From: Ilumatobacter coccineus YM16-304
Lineage (GTDB): Bacteria; Actinomycetota; Acidimicrobiia; Acidimicrobiales; Ilumatobacteraceae
DNA length: 64,000 bases
Assembly (NCBI RefSeq): GCF_000348785.1
Contig: NC_020520.1
Coordinates: 2,542,001-2,606,000, forward strand
Direction of reading: 5' to 3'
Shown piece by piece: positions 1 through 8,057 of this stretch (position 1 is its first letter; every line of letters starts with the position of its first letter). Made by a program: the position numbers and the translations under genes. The notes below the pieces were generated by a model. It saw only the letters and a program-made list of their open reading frames with translations, was not told the DNA's origin and did no database searches.

Positions 1-1
1 C

Positions 2-757
2 ATGCTCGTGCGGGCGGTCAACCGCGGCGAGCGCGCCAAGAGCGAGTTGACGCAAGCCAACCTGCGGCTCGTGGTGTCGATCGCCAAGCGGTACTCGGGG
101 CGCGGTATGCAACTCCTCGATCTCGTGCAGGAGGGCAACCTCGGTCTGATGCGGGCGGTCGAGAAGTTCGATTACACCAAGGGGTTCAAGTTCTCGACGT
201 ACGCAACCTGGTGGATCCGTCAGGCGATCACCCGCTCGATCGCCGATCAGGCCCGCACCATTCGCATCCCGGTGCACATGGTCGAGCACATGAACCGGGT
301 CACACGGGCGAAGCGCACCATGCACCAGGAGCTCGAGCGTGAGCCGTCGATCGAAGAGCTCGCCGAGCGCGTGCAACTCGAACCCGATCGGGTCCGCGAG
401 TTGCTGCGCATCTCACAGGATCCGTTGTCGCTCGACTCGCCGGTCGGGGAGGAAGACGAATCGAACCTGGGTGATTTCATCCAAGACGAGTCTGCCGACA
501 GCCCCGCCGACGCCGCCGCCAAGGTCATGCTGTCGGATGCGGTCGGCGAGGTGCTCAACGAACTGTCGGAGCGGGAGCAGGAGATCGTCCGGCTCCGGTT
601 CGGGCTCGACGGCGGGCAGGCCAAGACCCTCGAAGAGGTCGGCAAGGCGTTCGGCGTGACACGAGAGCGCATCCGCCAGATCGAGGCGAAGACCTTGGCG
701 AAGCTGCGTCATCCGCAGCGCAGTCAACGCCTCCGCGAGTTTCTCGAAGTCGAGTAG
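2..757 (+). CDS. RNA polymerase sigma-70 factor, primary/RpoD-like (5' truncated by window edge)
   Basis: This is the C-terminal 251 residues of a sigma-70 factor, which directs core RNA polymerase to promoters. Region 2 is intact, with the core-binding and -10 recognition block containing [20 protein letters not shown] and [15 protein letters not shown]. Region 3 follows, then region 4 with the helix-turn-helix segment [20 protein letters not shown]. The sequence is that of a group 1/2 (RpoD/HrdB-like) factor rather than an ECF factor. The frame is open at the window edge and the first ATG falls inside the region 1.2/2 block, so the true start and N-terminal extension lie outside the window. 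Whether it is the housekeeping sigma or a close paralog cannot be settled from this part. Confidence 0.95.
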   Translation: MLVRAVNRGERAKSELTQANLRLVVSIAKRYSGRGMQLLDLVQEGNLGLMRAVEKFDYTKGFKFSTYATWWIRQAITRSIADQARTIRIPVHMVEHMNRVTRAKRTMHQELEREPSIEELAERVQLEPDRVRELLRISQDPLSLDSPVGEEDESNLGDFIQDESADSPADAAAKVMLSDAVGEVLNELSEREQEIVRLRFGLDGGQAKTLEEVGKAFGVTRERIRQIEAKTLAKLRHPQRSQRLREFLEVE

Positions 758-877
758 CCACGGTTCGAGCGGGGGGCTCGATCAGCAGGTGTGTCGGCCG
801 CGTCGGCCAATCTCTGACGACATCCGTTCGCCGGTTGCGGGTGGAGATCGAGCCGATATCATCGCACTTCGACACAT

Positions 878-953
878 TCCGGGATAGCTCAGTTGGCAGA
901 GCACGGCACTGTTAATGCTGTTGTCGCAGGTTCGAGCCCTGCTCCCGGAGCCA
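878..953 (+). tRNA. tRNA-Asn (GTT), CCA encoded
   Basis: A full cloverleaf can be drawn. The acceptor arms are TCCGGGA (878-884) and TCCCGGA (943-949), the D arm is GCTC/GAGC, the anticodon stem encloses CTGTTAA with GTT at 911-913, and the T arm contains GGTTCGAGCCC. The discriminator is G950, and CCA is encoded at 951-953. A terminator hairpin starts at the very next base. Confidence 0.95.
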
Positions 954-992
954 CGAAGGCCCATCGCTCCGGCGGTGGGCCTTCGTCGTTTT
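954..992 (+). terminator. Rho-independent terminator after tRNA-Asn
   Basis: Arms 954-967 and 972-985 pair over 14 positions (one G-U), with a 4-base loop TCCG, followed by the T-rich tract TCGTTTT. It begins immediately after the tRNA CCA end. The outer arm CGAAGGCCCA/TGGGCCTTCG recurs in the hairpin at 53786-53818. Confidence 0.85.
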
Positions 993-1038
993 CGGTGGGG
1001 ATCGTGTTGACTGGTGCCACGCTCCGACGAGGAGCGGA

Positions 1039-1112
1039 GGGGTGTTAGCTCAGTTGGTCAGAGCAGCGGACTCATAATCCGTCGGTCCCGGGTTCGAGCC
1101 CCGGACGCCCCA
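1039..1112 (+). tRNA. tRNA with CAT anticodon (elongator tRNA-Met or tRNA-Ile2)
   Basis: The acceptor arms are GGGGTGT (1039-1045) and ACGCCCC (1105-1111) with discriminator A1112. The D arm contains AGCTCAGTTGG, the anticodon loop is CTCATAA (anticodon CAT), and the T arm contains GGTTCGAGCCC. CCA is not encoded. A CAT anticodon can belong to elongator Met or to Ile2, where the C is modified to lysidine. Initiator Met is unlikely because the acceptor begins with a paired G-C and the anticodon stem lacks the initiator GGG/CCC pattern. I cannot choose between Met and Ile2 by eye. Confidence 0.9.
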
Positions 1113-1208
1113 CTCGCTCGCATGTGCGTCCGGTTCGGTTGGTTCTTCGAGAGTTTGTCCGGGGGAACGTCGAATTGTCCGGTCATACCTCGGTAGCGTC
1201 GTGGCGCC

Positions 1209-2240
1209 ATGTTGGAGAGTGAGATCGAAGAACGCCCAGGCGCCTCTCCGGTCATCGACCGAGCCTGCCGCTTGGCGCCAGGGATCCTGCTGGTCGTCGC
1301 GATCGCGGCGGTGGCGACGCTGGTCGCCGGTGTGTCGTCGTCGCTGTCGCCGCTGGTCGTCGGCATCGTGCTCGGCGCGCTCGTCGCCAATGTGGTGACC
1401 GTTCCCGATCGATTCACACCCGGTGTCGCCTTCTGCGCGCGTTCGTTGCTCCGCGTCGGCATCGTGATCCTCGGTCTTCGCCTGTCGCTCGGCGATCTTG
1501 CTGGGCTCGGGGCCAACGGGTTGTTGGTGGTGGCCGGTGTCGTCACGGTCACCTTCTTCGGCACCCAGTGGCTCGGACGGCGACTCGGCATCTCTCGTGA
1601 CCTCAGCCTGCTCGTCGCCACCGGCTACTCGATCTGCGGGGCGTCGGCGATTGCCGCGATGGACGGAGTGATCGACGCCGACGAAGAGGAGACCGCGTAC
1701 GCGATCACACTCGTGACGCTCTGCGGCACGCTGTCGATCGTCGTGTTGCCGCTCATTGCCGAAGTGATCGGGTTCAGCGGCGCCGACTACGGCACCTGGG
1801 TCGGTGGTGCGGTCCACGATGTCGGCCAGGTCGTGGCGACTGCGAACCACGGCGGCAGTGAAGCGCTCGCTGCCGCGACCGTGGTGAAGCTCACGCGAGT
1901 GGTGCTACTGGCCCCGCTGGTTGCTCTGGTGTCGTTGCGTCGTCGATCGACGTCCGACGCAGAAGTCACCGAGGGAGCGCGCCCGCCGCTGCTGCCCCTC
2001 TTCGTCGTCGGCTTTCTCGCGGCCATTCTGCTGCGATCGAGCGATGTGCTGAGCGACGACGTGCTCGCCACCGCAAAGGACGTGGAGAAGATCGTGCTCA
2101 CGGTCGCACTGGTCGGCCTCGGGCTCGGCGTGCGCATCGCCAAGATGCGTCGCTTGGGAGGGCGCCCGCTGGTGCTGGGCCTGCTGTCGTGGATTCTGGT
2201 GGCAGGGACGGCCTGTCTCGGCACCATGCTCGTCGCCTGA
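1209..2240 (+). CDS. YeiH/UPF0324 family putative sulfate exporter-like membrane protein
   Basis: A 343-residue polytopic membrane protein with about ten hydrophobic segments. It carries family landmarks of the UPF0324/YeiH group: the LLRVGIVILGLRLS segment, TGYSICGASAIAA, and GTWVGGAVHDVGQVVATA in mid-protein. The length is typical of the family. Members are annotated as putative sulfate exporters, but transport has rarely been shown directly, so the substrate is uncertain. It stands alone, downstream of the tRNA genes and convergent with a small minus-strand gene. The ATG at 1209 lacks a clear Shine-Dalgarno sequence. Confidence 0.88.
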   Translation: MLESEIEERPGASPVIDRACRLAPGILLVVAIAAVATLVAGVSSSLSPLVVGIVLGALVANVVTVPDRFTPGVAFCARSLLRVGIVILGLRLSLGDLAGLGANGLLVVAGVVTVTFFGTQWLGRRLGISRDLSLLVATGYSICGASAIAAMDGVIDADEEETAYAITLVTLCGTLSIVVLPLIAEVIGFSGADYGTWVGGAVHDVGQVVATANHGGSEALAAATVVKLTRVVLLAPLVALVSLRRRSTSDAEVTEGARPPLLPLFVVGFLAAILLRSSDVLSDDVLATAKDVEKIVLTVALVGLGLGVRIAKMRRLGGRPLVLGLLSWILVAGTACLGTMLVA

Positions 2241-2293
2241 GGACGTCGCGGACACCGTCGGGCCGCAGCACATGGGCCGCGAGGCCCACCCGC

Positions 2294-2327
2294 CGGGGCT
2301 GCTCAGGCGTCGGGGCTGCTCAGGCGT
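2294..2327. repeat. 17-bp perfect tandem duplication overlapping a gene 3' end
   Basis: The unit CGGGGCTGCTCAGGCGT occurs at 2294-2310 and again at 2311-2327. The second copy contains the stop codon and last codons of the minus-strand gene ending at 2320. The first copy therefore carries an identical stop triplet just downstream. It looks like a recent slippage duplication without functional consequence. Confidence 0.9.
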
Positions 2328-2583
2328 CGGGTTGTTCGATGGCGTCGAGGAAGGCGTTGACGTCGCCCTCTTCGCCGCCGACGAGCCAGATGGTGAGATC
2401 GCCATCGGCGATCTCGGCTCCGTCGTCGTCTTCGGCGTCCTGCCACGGCAGCACTCCGTCGACGAAGTAGCGATCGACGGTGATGTCTTCGTTGGAGTCC
2501 TCGACCGGTGCGATGACGGCGAGTTCGACCTCGGCGTCTGGCGGCTGGTCGGTGAGGATGTCGATCAGTTCATGCACGCGCAC
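2320..2583 (-). CDS. Small acidic conserved-type hypothetical protein
   Basis: 87 residues, very acidic (the C-terminal half contains QDAEDDDGAEIADGD). The N-terminal stretch MRVHELIDILTDQPPDAEVE resembles the start of small actinobacterial proteins that follow a helix-then-strand plan. No enzymatic motif, membrane segment or signal peptide is visible. The start is GTG with AAGGAG a few bases upstream on the minus strand. It is co-directional with and downstream of the 189-residue gene (gap about 50 bp), so the two may share a transcript. Function unknown. Confidence 0.7.
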   Translation of the reverse strand: MRVHELIDILTDQPPDAEVELAVIAPVEDSNEDITVDRYFVDGVLPWQDAEDDDGAEIADGDLTIWLVGGEEGDVNAFLDAIEQPDA

Positions 2584-2631
2584 GGCGGGCTCCTTGGGTG
2601 GTGAGGTGTGGGATCACAGCGTATTGCGTGA

Positions 2632-3201
2632 TCACAGGTCATCGAGCCAGGCGGGAGCCCGGTCGAGGAGGTAGAGGCTGACGTGCTTGCAGCGTTCGAG
2701 TGCGGCGCCGATGGCGTCGTCGTTGGTGAGGTAGACGTCGGCGAGGTCGACGGGCATCTTGGCCACGATCGAGAGGCTGCGCTCGGGAGCGTCGGTGACC
2801 GAGGGGAACGAGTCGATGGCCGACACCTCGACGGGCAGGTCCATGCCGCCGATGCCGGCGAGGTCGGTGGCGAGCACCAACAGGTCGGGCGGCTCGGGCA
2901 GCGGCGGGAGCGTCCAGGTGAACAGCAGGGTGAACGTGAACCCGTGCGGCGGTGGGTCGTCCATCTCCTCGAGGCGGATGACCTCGTCTTCGAACCCGAG
3001 CATCGCCCGCGGGTCGACGTCGAGCGAGAGGTGGAGGTCGATCGGGCCGGCGCAGGCCTCCTCGGGGTGGAGGTCGACTTCCCAGAGTTGGCGAAGCGAA
3101 TAGGTCTCGACGAAATGACGCTCGTCGTGGACGTGAAAGCCGTGGTCGATGGCCTGACTCTTAATGTCGGCCACGAATCCCGCTACATCGATGACTGCCA
3201 T
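2632..3201 (-). CDS. Hypothetical protein, function unknown
   Basis: 189 residues, no signal peptide or membrane helix. The N-terminus (AGFVADIKSQAIDHGFHVHD) is helical and the rest alternates strand-like segments with acidic loops, suggesting a soluble alpha/beta protein. No known catalytic motif was recognised. It starts with ATG 26 bp from the divergent phosphatase gene, so the two share a promoter region. The 87-residue acidic gene lies downstream in the same direction. Confidence 0.65.
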   Translation of the reverse strand: MAVIDVAGFVADIKSQAIDHGFHVHDERHFVETYSLRQLWEVDLHPEEACAGPIDLHLSLDVDPRAMLGFEDEVIRLEEMDDPPPHGFTFTLLFTWTLPPLPEPPDLLVLATDLAGIGGMDLPVEVSAIDSFPSVTDAPERSLSIVAKMPVDLADVYLTNDDAIGAALERCKHVSLYLLDRAPAWLDDL

Positions 3202-3227
3202 GCGATCCGGACACTACCGTCCTCTGC

Positions 3228-4046
3228 GTGAACCCGACCAACGTCGCCGATGCCGATCGACCCGACGGAGTGGTCGACCCTCGAGACAGCGAGCGGGTTC
3301 TGGCGCTCTTCGGCTCGATCGCGACGGAGTGCGCGGCCATTTTGACGTCCAACGACGACTGGTCGATGTCGGGCGAGCGGGCCACCCAGTACTCGATCGA
3401 CGTCGACATCGACGCCGCGTGCATCGGCGCATTGCACGCCGCCGGGTTCGCCGTGTTGTCGGAGGAGAGCGGTGTCACCGGCCCCGACGGGTCGCCGCTC
3501 GGCGAGGCGCCGGATGCGGTGGTGGTGGTCGACCCGCTCGACGGATCGACCAACGCCGCGCTGGGCTTGCCGTGGTGCGCCAACGCGATGTGCCTGGTCG
3601 TCGACGGTGTGCCGACCGTGGCCCACGTGCTCAATCTGCGGACGGGTGTCGCGTACGCTGCGGTGCATGGGCGGGGAGCGATGCGCAACGGCGCACCGAT
3701 CACCGTCGCCGATCCGGTCGGGCTCGCCGATGCGATCGTGGCGGTCAACGCTCGACCACCGTCGACGTTCCGACCCCGTCAGTTCCGCGGCATGGGCGCG
3801 ACTGCGCTCGACGTGGCATCGGTCGCCGGTGCAGGCGTGGGCGGCGGCTTCGACGCGTACATCGACTTCGACGACGACAGAATCGGCGTGTGGGACTACC
3901 TCGCGTCGGTGCTGATCGTCGAGGAGGCCGGGGGAGTGGTGGCCGATGCGCTCGGCCGTGATCTCGTCACACTCGACCACGCCGCCCGTCGCCGCCCGGT
4001 CGCTGCGTCGAACGCAGCGCTGCTGGCCGAGTTGCTCGAGGCCTGA
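3228..4046 (+). CDS. Inositol monophosphatase family protein
   Basis: 272 residues with the two signature motifs of the Mg-dependent, lithium-sensitive phosphatase superfamily (IMPase/FBPase/CysQ). Motif A is VVVVDPLDGSTN, with the metal ligands Asp and the upstream Glu in LSEESG; motif B is GVWDYLASVLIVEEAGG. Members hydrolyse phosphate monoesters such as inositol-1-phosphate, histidinol phosphate or PAP, and the exact substrate cannot be read from sequence. The start is GTG at 3228. It is divergent from the 189-residue hypothetical gene and otherwise isolated. Confidence 0.88.
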   Translation: MNPTNVADADRPDGVVDPRDSERVLALFGSIATECAAILTSNDDWSMSGERATQYSIDVDIDAACIGALHAAGFAVLSEESGVTGPDGSPLGEAPDAVVVVDPLDGSTNAALGLPWCANAMCLVVDGVPTVAHVLNLRTGVAYAAVHGRGAMRNGAPITVADPVGLADAIVAVNARPPSTFRPRQFRGMGATALDVASVAGAGVGGGFDAYIDFDDDRIGVWDYLASVLIVEEAGGVVADALGRDLVTLDHAARRRPVAASNAALLAELLEA

Positions 4047-4097
4047 GCAGGTATCGGTCGACGGGGGAGTACCGCCTCGGCGGGTCGTAGCGGCTGA

Positions 4098-4511
4098 CTA
4101 CTCGCCGGACGCGTCGAGCGGGGCGAAGAGGTCGACGCCGTTGCCGTCGGGATCGTGCACCGTGGCGTAGCGCTGGCCCCAGAACGCGTCCCACGGGTCG
4201 AGGTGGCTGTGTGCGCCCGCCGCCACGAGCCGCGCGTGGGTCTCGTCGACCTCGGCGGGGGAGTCACACAGGAACGCGAAGGCGGTGCGCGGTGAGCCGC
4301 TCGGAGCGACCCACGACTCGTCGAACTTCTGGATGGTCGACACCGGATCCCACGCCATGCGCAGGCCGTTGGGCAGTGTGATCTCGACGTGCGGTTCGTC
4401 GTCGGCGCTCGCCGGAATGTCGAGGCCGAGCAGCCGGTAGAAGGCCAGCGAGGCCGGGAGGTCGCGGGCGACGATGCCCAACATGTCGAATCGAAGTGTC
4501 ATGCCCGACAC
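4098..4511 (-). CDS. VOC (glyoxalase/bleomycin-resistance fold) family protein
   Basis: 137 residues with one paired beta-alpha-beta-beta-beta module. The N-terminal part contains DMLGIVARDLPASLAFYRLL and the C-terminal part GQRYATVHDPDGNGVDLFAP, a typical last VOC strand. Such proteins bind a metal in dimers and act as glyoxalases, dioxygenases, epimerases or drug-binding proteins; this one gives no further clue. The start could be GTG (4511) or the ATG three codons inside. It is convergent with the phosphatase gene. Confidence 0.85.
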   Translation of the reverse strand: MSGMTLRFDMLGIVARDLPASLAFYRLLGLDIPASADDEPHVEITLPNGLRMAWDPVSTIQKFDESWVAPSGSPRTAFAFLCDSPAEVDETHARLVAAGAHSHLDPWDAFWGQRYATVHDPDGNGVDLFAPLDASGE

Positions 4512-4568
4512 CGTACGCGGACGGTGCGACAGGGTTGGTCAGGGCCGGGATGGTGAGGGCAGGCTCGG

Positions 4569-5882
4569 TCAGGACGGGGCGACCGCCACTTCGATCACGC
4601 CGAGCGGTTCGAAGTCGTAGATCGTGTCGTTGATGCGCAGGCCGTCGACGGCTCCCTGGAAGGCAGCGACGTCGGTGCCCTTGCCGACGGCCACGGTGCT
4701 GATCGTCGGGGGAGTCGGCGCGGTGCCCAGGTAAGTCTGCAGGGTGCTCCACGTGCACGGAGCTGCCTGACGGCAGTCGTCGGCGGCGGGCGCACCGGTG
4801 ATGAACCACGTGCCGGCGGCGTCATCGGTGGCGTCGACGTATCCCGTCCAGCCGTTGTCGGGGCTCTCCGCGGCCGGGACGAACACCATCGAGGCGTAGT
4901 CGTCGACGATGTCGTGGGAGCCGGCACCGTTCGGATCGATCTCGAAGCGGATGCTCGGCACGTTGGTGCCGGCCAGCGCGTTGCTCTCGCCGGTCGAGAA
5001 CCACTGGAAGCCGATCTCGGTGAGCGCCGTTGCGTCGTCACCGACGAAGTCGACTTCGTTGCCGAAGTCGACCTTGTCGCCGTCGGGAACCAGAAGCTGG
5101 AGGCTGCCCTCGCCGTGGGGCGGTTGGTGGATGTCGCCGTTGGCCTGGCTGACCGGTCCGCCGCGGAGTTGTGCGGTCGCGGCTCCGGTCGTGTTGCGCA
5201 GCATCACGCCCCACTGCGGGTTGGTGTAGGTCGCTGGCGTGGCCGGCCCGGCCGGCCCTTCGGGGCCCTGTGGTCCGGGAGGTCCGGGTGGGGCAGCGGC
5301 GCTTGCCGGTCCGGCGGGCCCCTCCGGTCCGACGGGTCCGGCTGGGCCTTCGGGGCCTTGTGGTCCGGGAGGCCCCGGCTCGCCGGCCTCGCCGGGGGCG
5401 AAGTAGCCGAGGAGGTCGATGACGACGTCGACGCTGCCCGACCGGTTGTAGATCGAGAACTCGCCGGTCGACGACAGCGTGACGGTCGTGGTGTTGGAGG
5501 TGACCGCCGGGGCCGCTTGGAAGTTGAGTTGCGCGATCGTGGGGAGGTCGCCGCCCGCCGGATACATCGTGAAGAACGAAGGTTCGGTGGCGTTGCTCGC
5601 CGTGACGTGCACCGACACGGCGTTGGCATCGGCGGCGATGCCGACGCAGTGGCCGTTGTTGCCGATGGCGGCGAAGGTGGCGACCTCACCGGGGCCGATC
5701 GGCTCGAGTCGATCGCCGACGACGGTCGCGTCACGCGTGTCGACGAGTCGACACGGTTCGATCGATGTGAGGGTGTTGTTCGGGGAAGCGTCGTCGGCTC
5801 GGACCAGTCCGAGGCCGCCTGCAGTCGCTGCGATCACGGTTGCGACCACGAGGCCCGCCCGGGTCCTCGTTCGTTGGTTCAT
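4569..5882 (-). CDS. Secreted protein with VDTR-type beta domain and collagen-like Gly-X-Y stretch
   Basis: 437 residues from the ATG at 5882, which has GGAGAG just upstream. Residues 1-29 form a signal peptide (hydrophobic [16 protein letters not shown], then ADD). Residues about 42-160 form a beta-rich domain beginning CRLVDTRDA and ending VVIDLLGYF, with the same beginning and end pattern as the three repeats of the metallopeptidase-like protein at 8058-11174. Residues 164-216 are collagen-like Gly-Pro-X triplets ([14 protein letters not shown]), interrupted by a short Ala-rich break, with matching DNA-level duplication. The C-terminal 220 residues look like a lectin-type beta sandwich but no family was recognised. 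A surface or matrix role is inferred. Confidence 0.82.
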   Translation of the reverse strand: MNQRTRTRAGLVVATVIAATAGGLGLVRADDASPNNTLTSIEPCRLVDTRDATVVGDRLEPIGPGEVATFAAIGNNGHCVGIAADANAVSVHVTASNATEPSFFTMYPAGGDLPTIAQLNFQAAPAVTSNTTTVTLSSTGEFSIYNRSGSVDVVIDLLGYFAPGEAGEPGPPGPQGPEGPAGPVGPEGPAGPASAAAPPGPPGPQGPEGPAGPATPATYTNPQWGVMLRNTTGAATAQLRGGPVSQANGDIHQPPHGEGSLQLLVPDGDKVDFGNEVDFVGDDATALTEIGFQWFSTGESNALAGTNVPSIRFEIDPNGAGSHDIVDDYASMVFVPAAESPDNGWTGYVDATDDAAGTWFITGAPAADDCRQAAPCTWSTLQTYLGTAPTPPTISTVAVGKGTDVAAFQGAVDGLRINDTIYDFEPLGVIEVAVAPS

Positions 5883-6058
5883 GTTCTCTCTCCGTCGATC
5901 GGGGTCGATCTTCGGAGTATGCATGACGCCGTACGAACGTGTCGGGGACCCCCGCTGATATGGCGCACATTTTGTCAAGAACCGATCAAGGCGGCGCCGA
6001 ACACGGTCCGTGATGAACGCTGTTCACCGCTGTCAGGTCATGTGCCGCAACGCTGTGA

Positions 6059-7054
6059 TCACTCCGTGCTCGAACGAACACCGACCGTGAGTGTTGTCAT
6101 CTCGTCGACGAGCGGGCCGGTCGACACAGGGGTGAAGCCATGTCGTTGGAGCATCGCGTTGACCTCGTCGGACGACCGTGATGTGTGGCCGGGAACGAAT
6201 ACCGCATGCTGGAGTGACCACGCCGCGGCCCAGGTTCCGCCACCCACCATGAAGTCGTGGACGGCGATCCAGCGGACGCCGCGATCGGCGAGTGCGCCGA
6301 GCAGTCGATCGTGTTCGCTGCCGGGAATCGACGAGAAGAGATAGCTGAGCACGGCGCCGTCGTAGCGAACGCTGTCGGTGCTCGTCGGCCACGTCGAGGG
6401 GTCGAGTGCGTTGCCGTCGTGGAAGGTGACCGTCGAGTCGGCCGGCGGTGCGCTGTCGATCACCGTGGCGAAGTCGACCACGTCGACGTCGATTCCGTGA
6501 CGCTTCGCGATGGCGCGAGCGATCGCTCCCCATCCGCCGCCGAGATCGAGCACGCGCCCTGTCGGGTCGGGAAGTGCGGCGGCGAGTGCCTTGGCCGGGC
6601 CGAGCGATCCGGCGTACTGCGACGACTGGTAGGCGTGGGCCTCGTCGGCGTCGGCGAACCATCCTTCGTAGCCGCGACGCGATTCGGGGTCGGCCAACAC
6701 CTGTGCCAGCACGTTCTGCTCGGCGGAGCCCGACATGAGGCGTGGTGTCATCTGCTGCATGATCTGGCCGCCGAGGTAGTCGGCGTAAGAGTTGTCGCCG
6801 CTGAGGAGCTTGGCCATGTCGTCGGTGAGCGACCACGTGTCGCCGTCGCTTTCGTGTTCGACGAGTCCCGAAGCCGCGAGCGTGTGGAACCAGGTGTCGA
6901 CGAGGTCGGCGTCGGGGTACGTGTCGGAGAGGTCGCTGCTCGCCGCTGGGAGTCGATCGAACACGCGCTGTTCGGCGGCGGTGAGGAGCGCCCACGACGA
7001 GATGTAGCCGTAGGCGGTGGCGTTGATCGTGCGTGCGGCGTCGGCGAGGCTCAT
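6059..7054 (-). CDS. SAM-dependent O-methyltransferase-like protein (COMT-type)
   Basis: 331 residues from the ATG at 7054, chosen because the longer frame up to 7195 is Arg/His-rich and unlike a protein. The N-terminal 80 residues are a winged-helix dimerisation region (LLTAAEQRVFDRLP) as in plant-type COMT and actinobacterial tailoring enzymes. The SAM-binding motif I is RVLDLGGGWGAIARAIAKRH at roughly residues 170-190, followed by the acidic post-I residue in DVDVVDFATV. A late segment, AVHDFMVGGGTWAAAWSLQ, resembles the catalytic-loop region. The substrate is unknown and no biosynthetic cluster surrounds it. Confidence 0.82.
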   Translation of the reverse strand: MSLADAARTINATAYGYISSWALLTAAEQRVFDRLPAASSDLSDTYPDADLVDTWFHTLAASGLVEHESDGDTWSLTDDMAKLLSGDNSYADYLGGQIMQQMTPRLMSGSAEQNVLAQVLADPESRRGYEGWFADADEAHAYQSSQYAGSLGPAKALAAALPDPTGRVLDLGGGWGAIARAIAKRHGIDVDVVDFATVIDSAPPADSTVTFHDGNALDPSTWPTSTDSVRYDGAVLSYLFSSIPGSEHDRLLGALADRGVRWIAVHDFMVGGGTWAAAWSLQHAVFVPGHTSRSSDEVNAMLQRHGFTPVSTGPLVDEMTTLTVGVRSSTE

Positions 7055-7198
7055 GATCCGAGTATGGGCGAACGGGGCGTTGTGCACCGTTATCTGTCGG
7101 TGAGCCGCGGCGTGCCGGCGTCCCGAGTGGCGGCGTGTGGCCGCTCGTGTCGCCAGTAGAGTGACGCCGCCCGTCGAGGGCAGGCCCCGGGCCAACCC

Positions 7199-7272
7199 GG
7201 GCGCATAGCTCAGTTGGCTAGAGCGCTTCCCTTACAAGGAAGATGTCGGGGGTTCGAGTCCCTCTGCGCCCA
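7199..7272 (+). tRNA. tRNA-Val (TAC)
   Basis: The acceptor arms are GGGCGCA (7199-7205) and TGCGCCC (7265-7271) with discriminator A7272. The D arm contains AGCTCAGTTGG, the anticodon stem CTTCC/GGAAG encloses CTTACAA with anticodon TAC, and the T arm contains GGTTCGAGTCC. CCA is not encoded. Confidence 0.95.
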
Positions 7273-7337
7273 CCGCCGAACGACCGTCGGGAATGTCGGT
7301 CACGGCTGAGTGACGCACGGCGAGTACGGTCAACATC

Positions 7338-7895
7338 ATGACCGTACCTGCTGGGTGGAAGGACGACCCGGAGCATTCCGATCAGTACCGTTATTGGGAC
7401 GGCGAGAGTTGGACGGAGCACCGGGCGCCGAAGCGGAAGGTCGCAACGCCAGACCAGCCACCGCCGCCGCCACCTCCCGTCGAGGTCGCCGCCACGCCGG
7501 GGGCGCTGTGGATCCTCCTCGCTGGCGCAGGAGTAGGGGTCGTCGGCGCGTTCCTGCCCTGGGTGTCGGCCGGACCCTTCACGGTCAACGGCATCGATGG
7601 CGACGGGCAGATCACGGTCATTCTCGCGGTGCTGCTCGGCGTCATCGGATTCGTCGTCAACAAGAGTGCGGACAAGCGTCTGTCGACCGGTGGCCGAGTC
7701 GGCGGAATCGTCCTGTCGCTGGGGATCGCGTTGATCGGCGCCTACGACATCAGCGAGGTCTCGTCCGAGGTGAACGACCTGTTCCTGCCCGTCTCGGTCG
7801 GCTTCGGGCTGTACCTGACCGTGCTGGCGGGGGTGCTCGGATTGGTGGGCACGATCGGCCTGAAACAGCGCGCGTCGGACGCCGGCGACCAGTAG
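7338..7895 (+). CDS. DUF2510-domain membrane protein
   Basis: 185 residues. Residues 4-32 match the short actinobacterial DUF2510 motif (a GWxDDP start, then YRYWDGESWTEH), thought to be a small protein-interaction or membrane-proximal module. A Pro-rich linker with a run of prolines follows, then four hydrophobic segments (ALWILLAGAGVGVVGAFLPW, ITVILAVLLGVIGFVV, IVLSLGIALIGAY, VGFGLYLTVLAGVLGLVGTI). No catalytic motif. It starts with ATG at 7338 and is the only gene between tRNA-Val and the large secreted protein. Function unknown. Confidence 0.8.
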   Translation: MTVPAGWKDDPEHSDQYRYWDGESWTEHRAPKRKVATPDQPPPPPPPVEVAATPGALWILLAGAGVGVVGAFLPWVSAGPFTVNGIDGDGQITVILAVLLGVIGFVVNKSADKRLSTGGRVGGIVLSLGIALIGAYDISEVSSEVNDLFLPVSVGFGLYLTVLAGVLGLVGTIGLKQRASDAGDQ

Positions 7896-8057
7896 GCGCC
7901 GCAACCGCCGTCCAACGCCTCGCCACCCGCACTGTTGAGTTCGCTCATCAGGCTGAACGACGCGCTCGATCTCGGTGCCCGGGGAGTCCGTTGGACCGGA
8001 CGGCGTGTGTGTAATGTGTCCGAGCCGTGCCGAGTCGTGCACGCTCATACAGAGGAG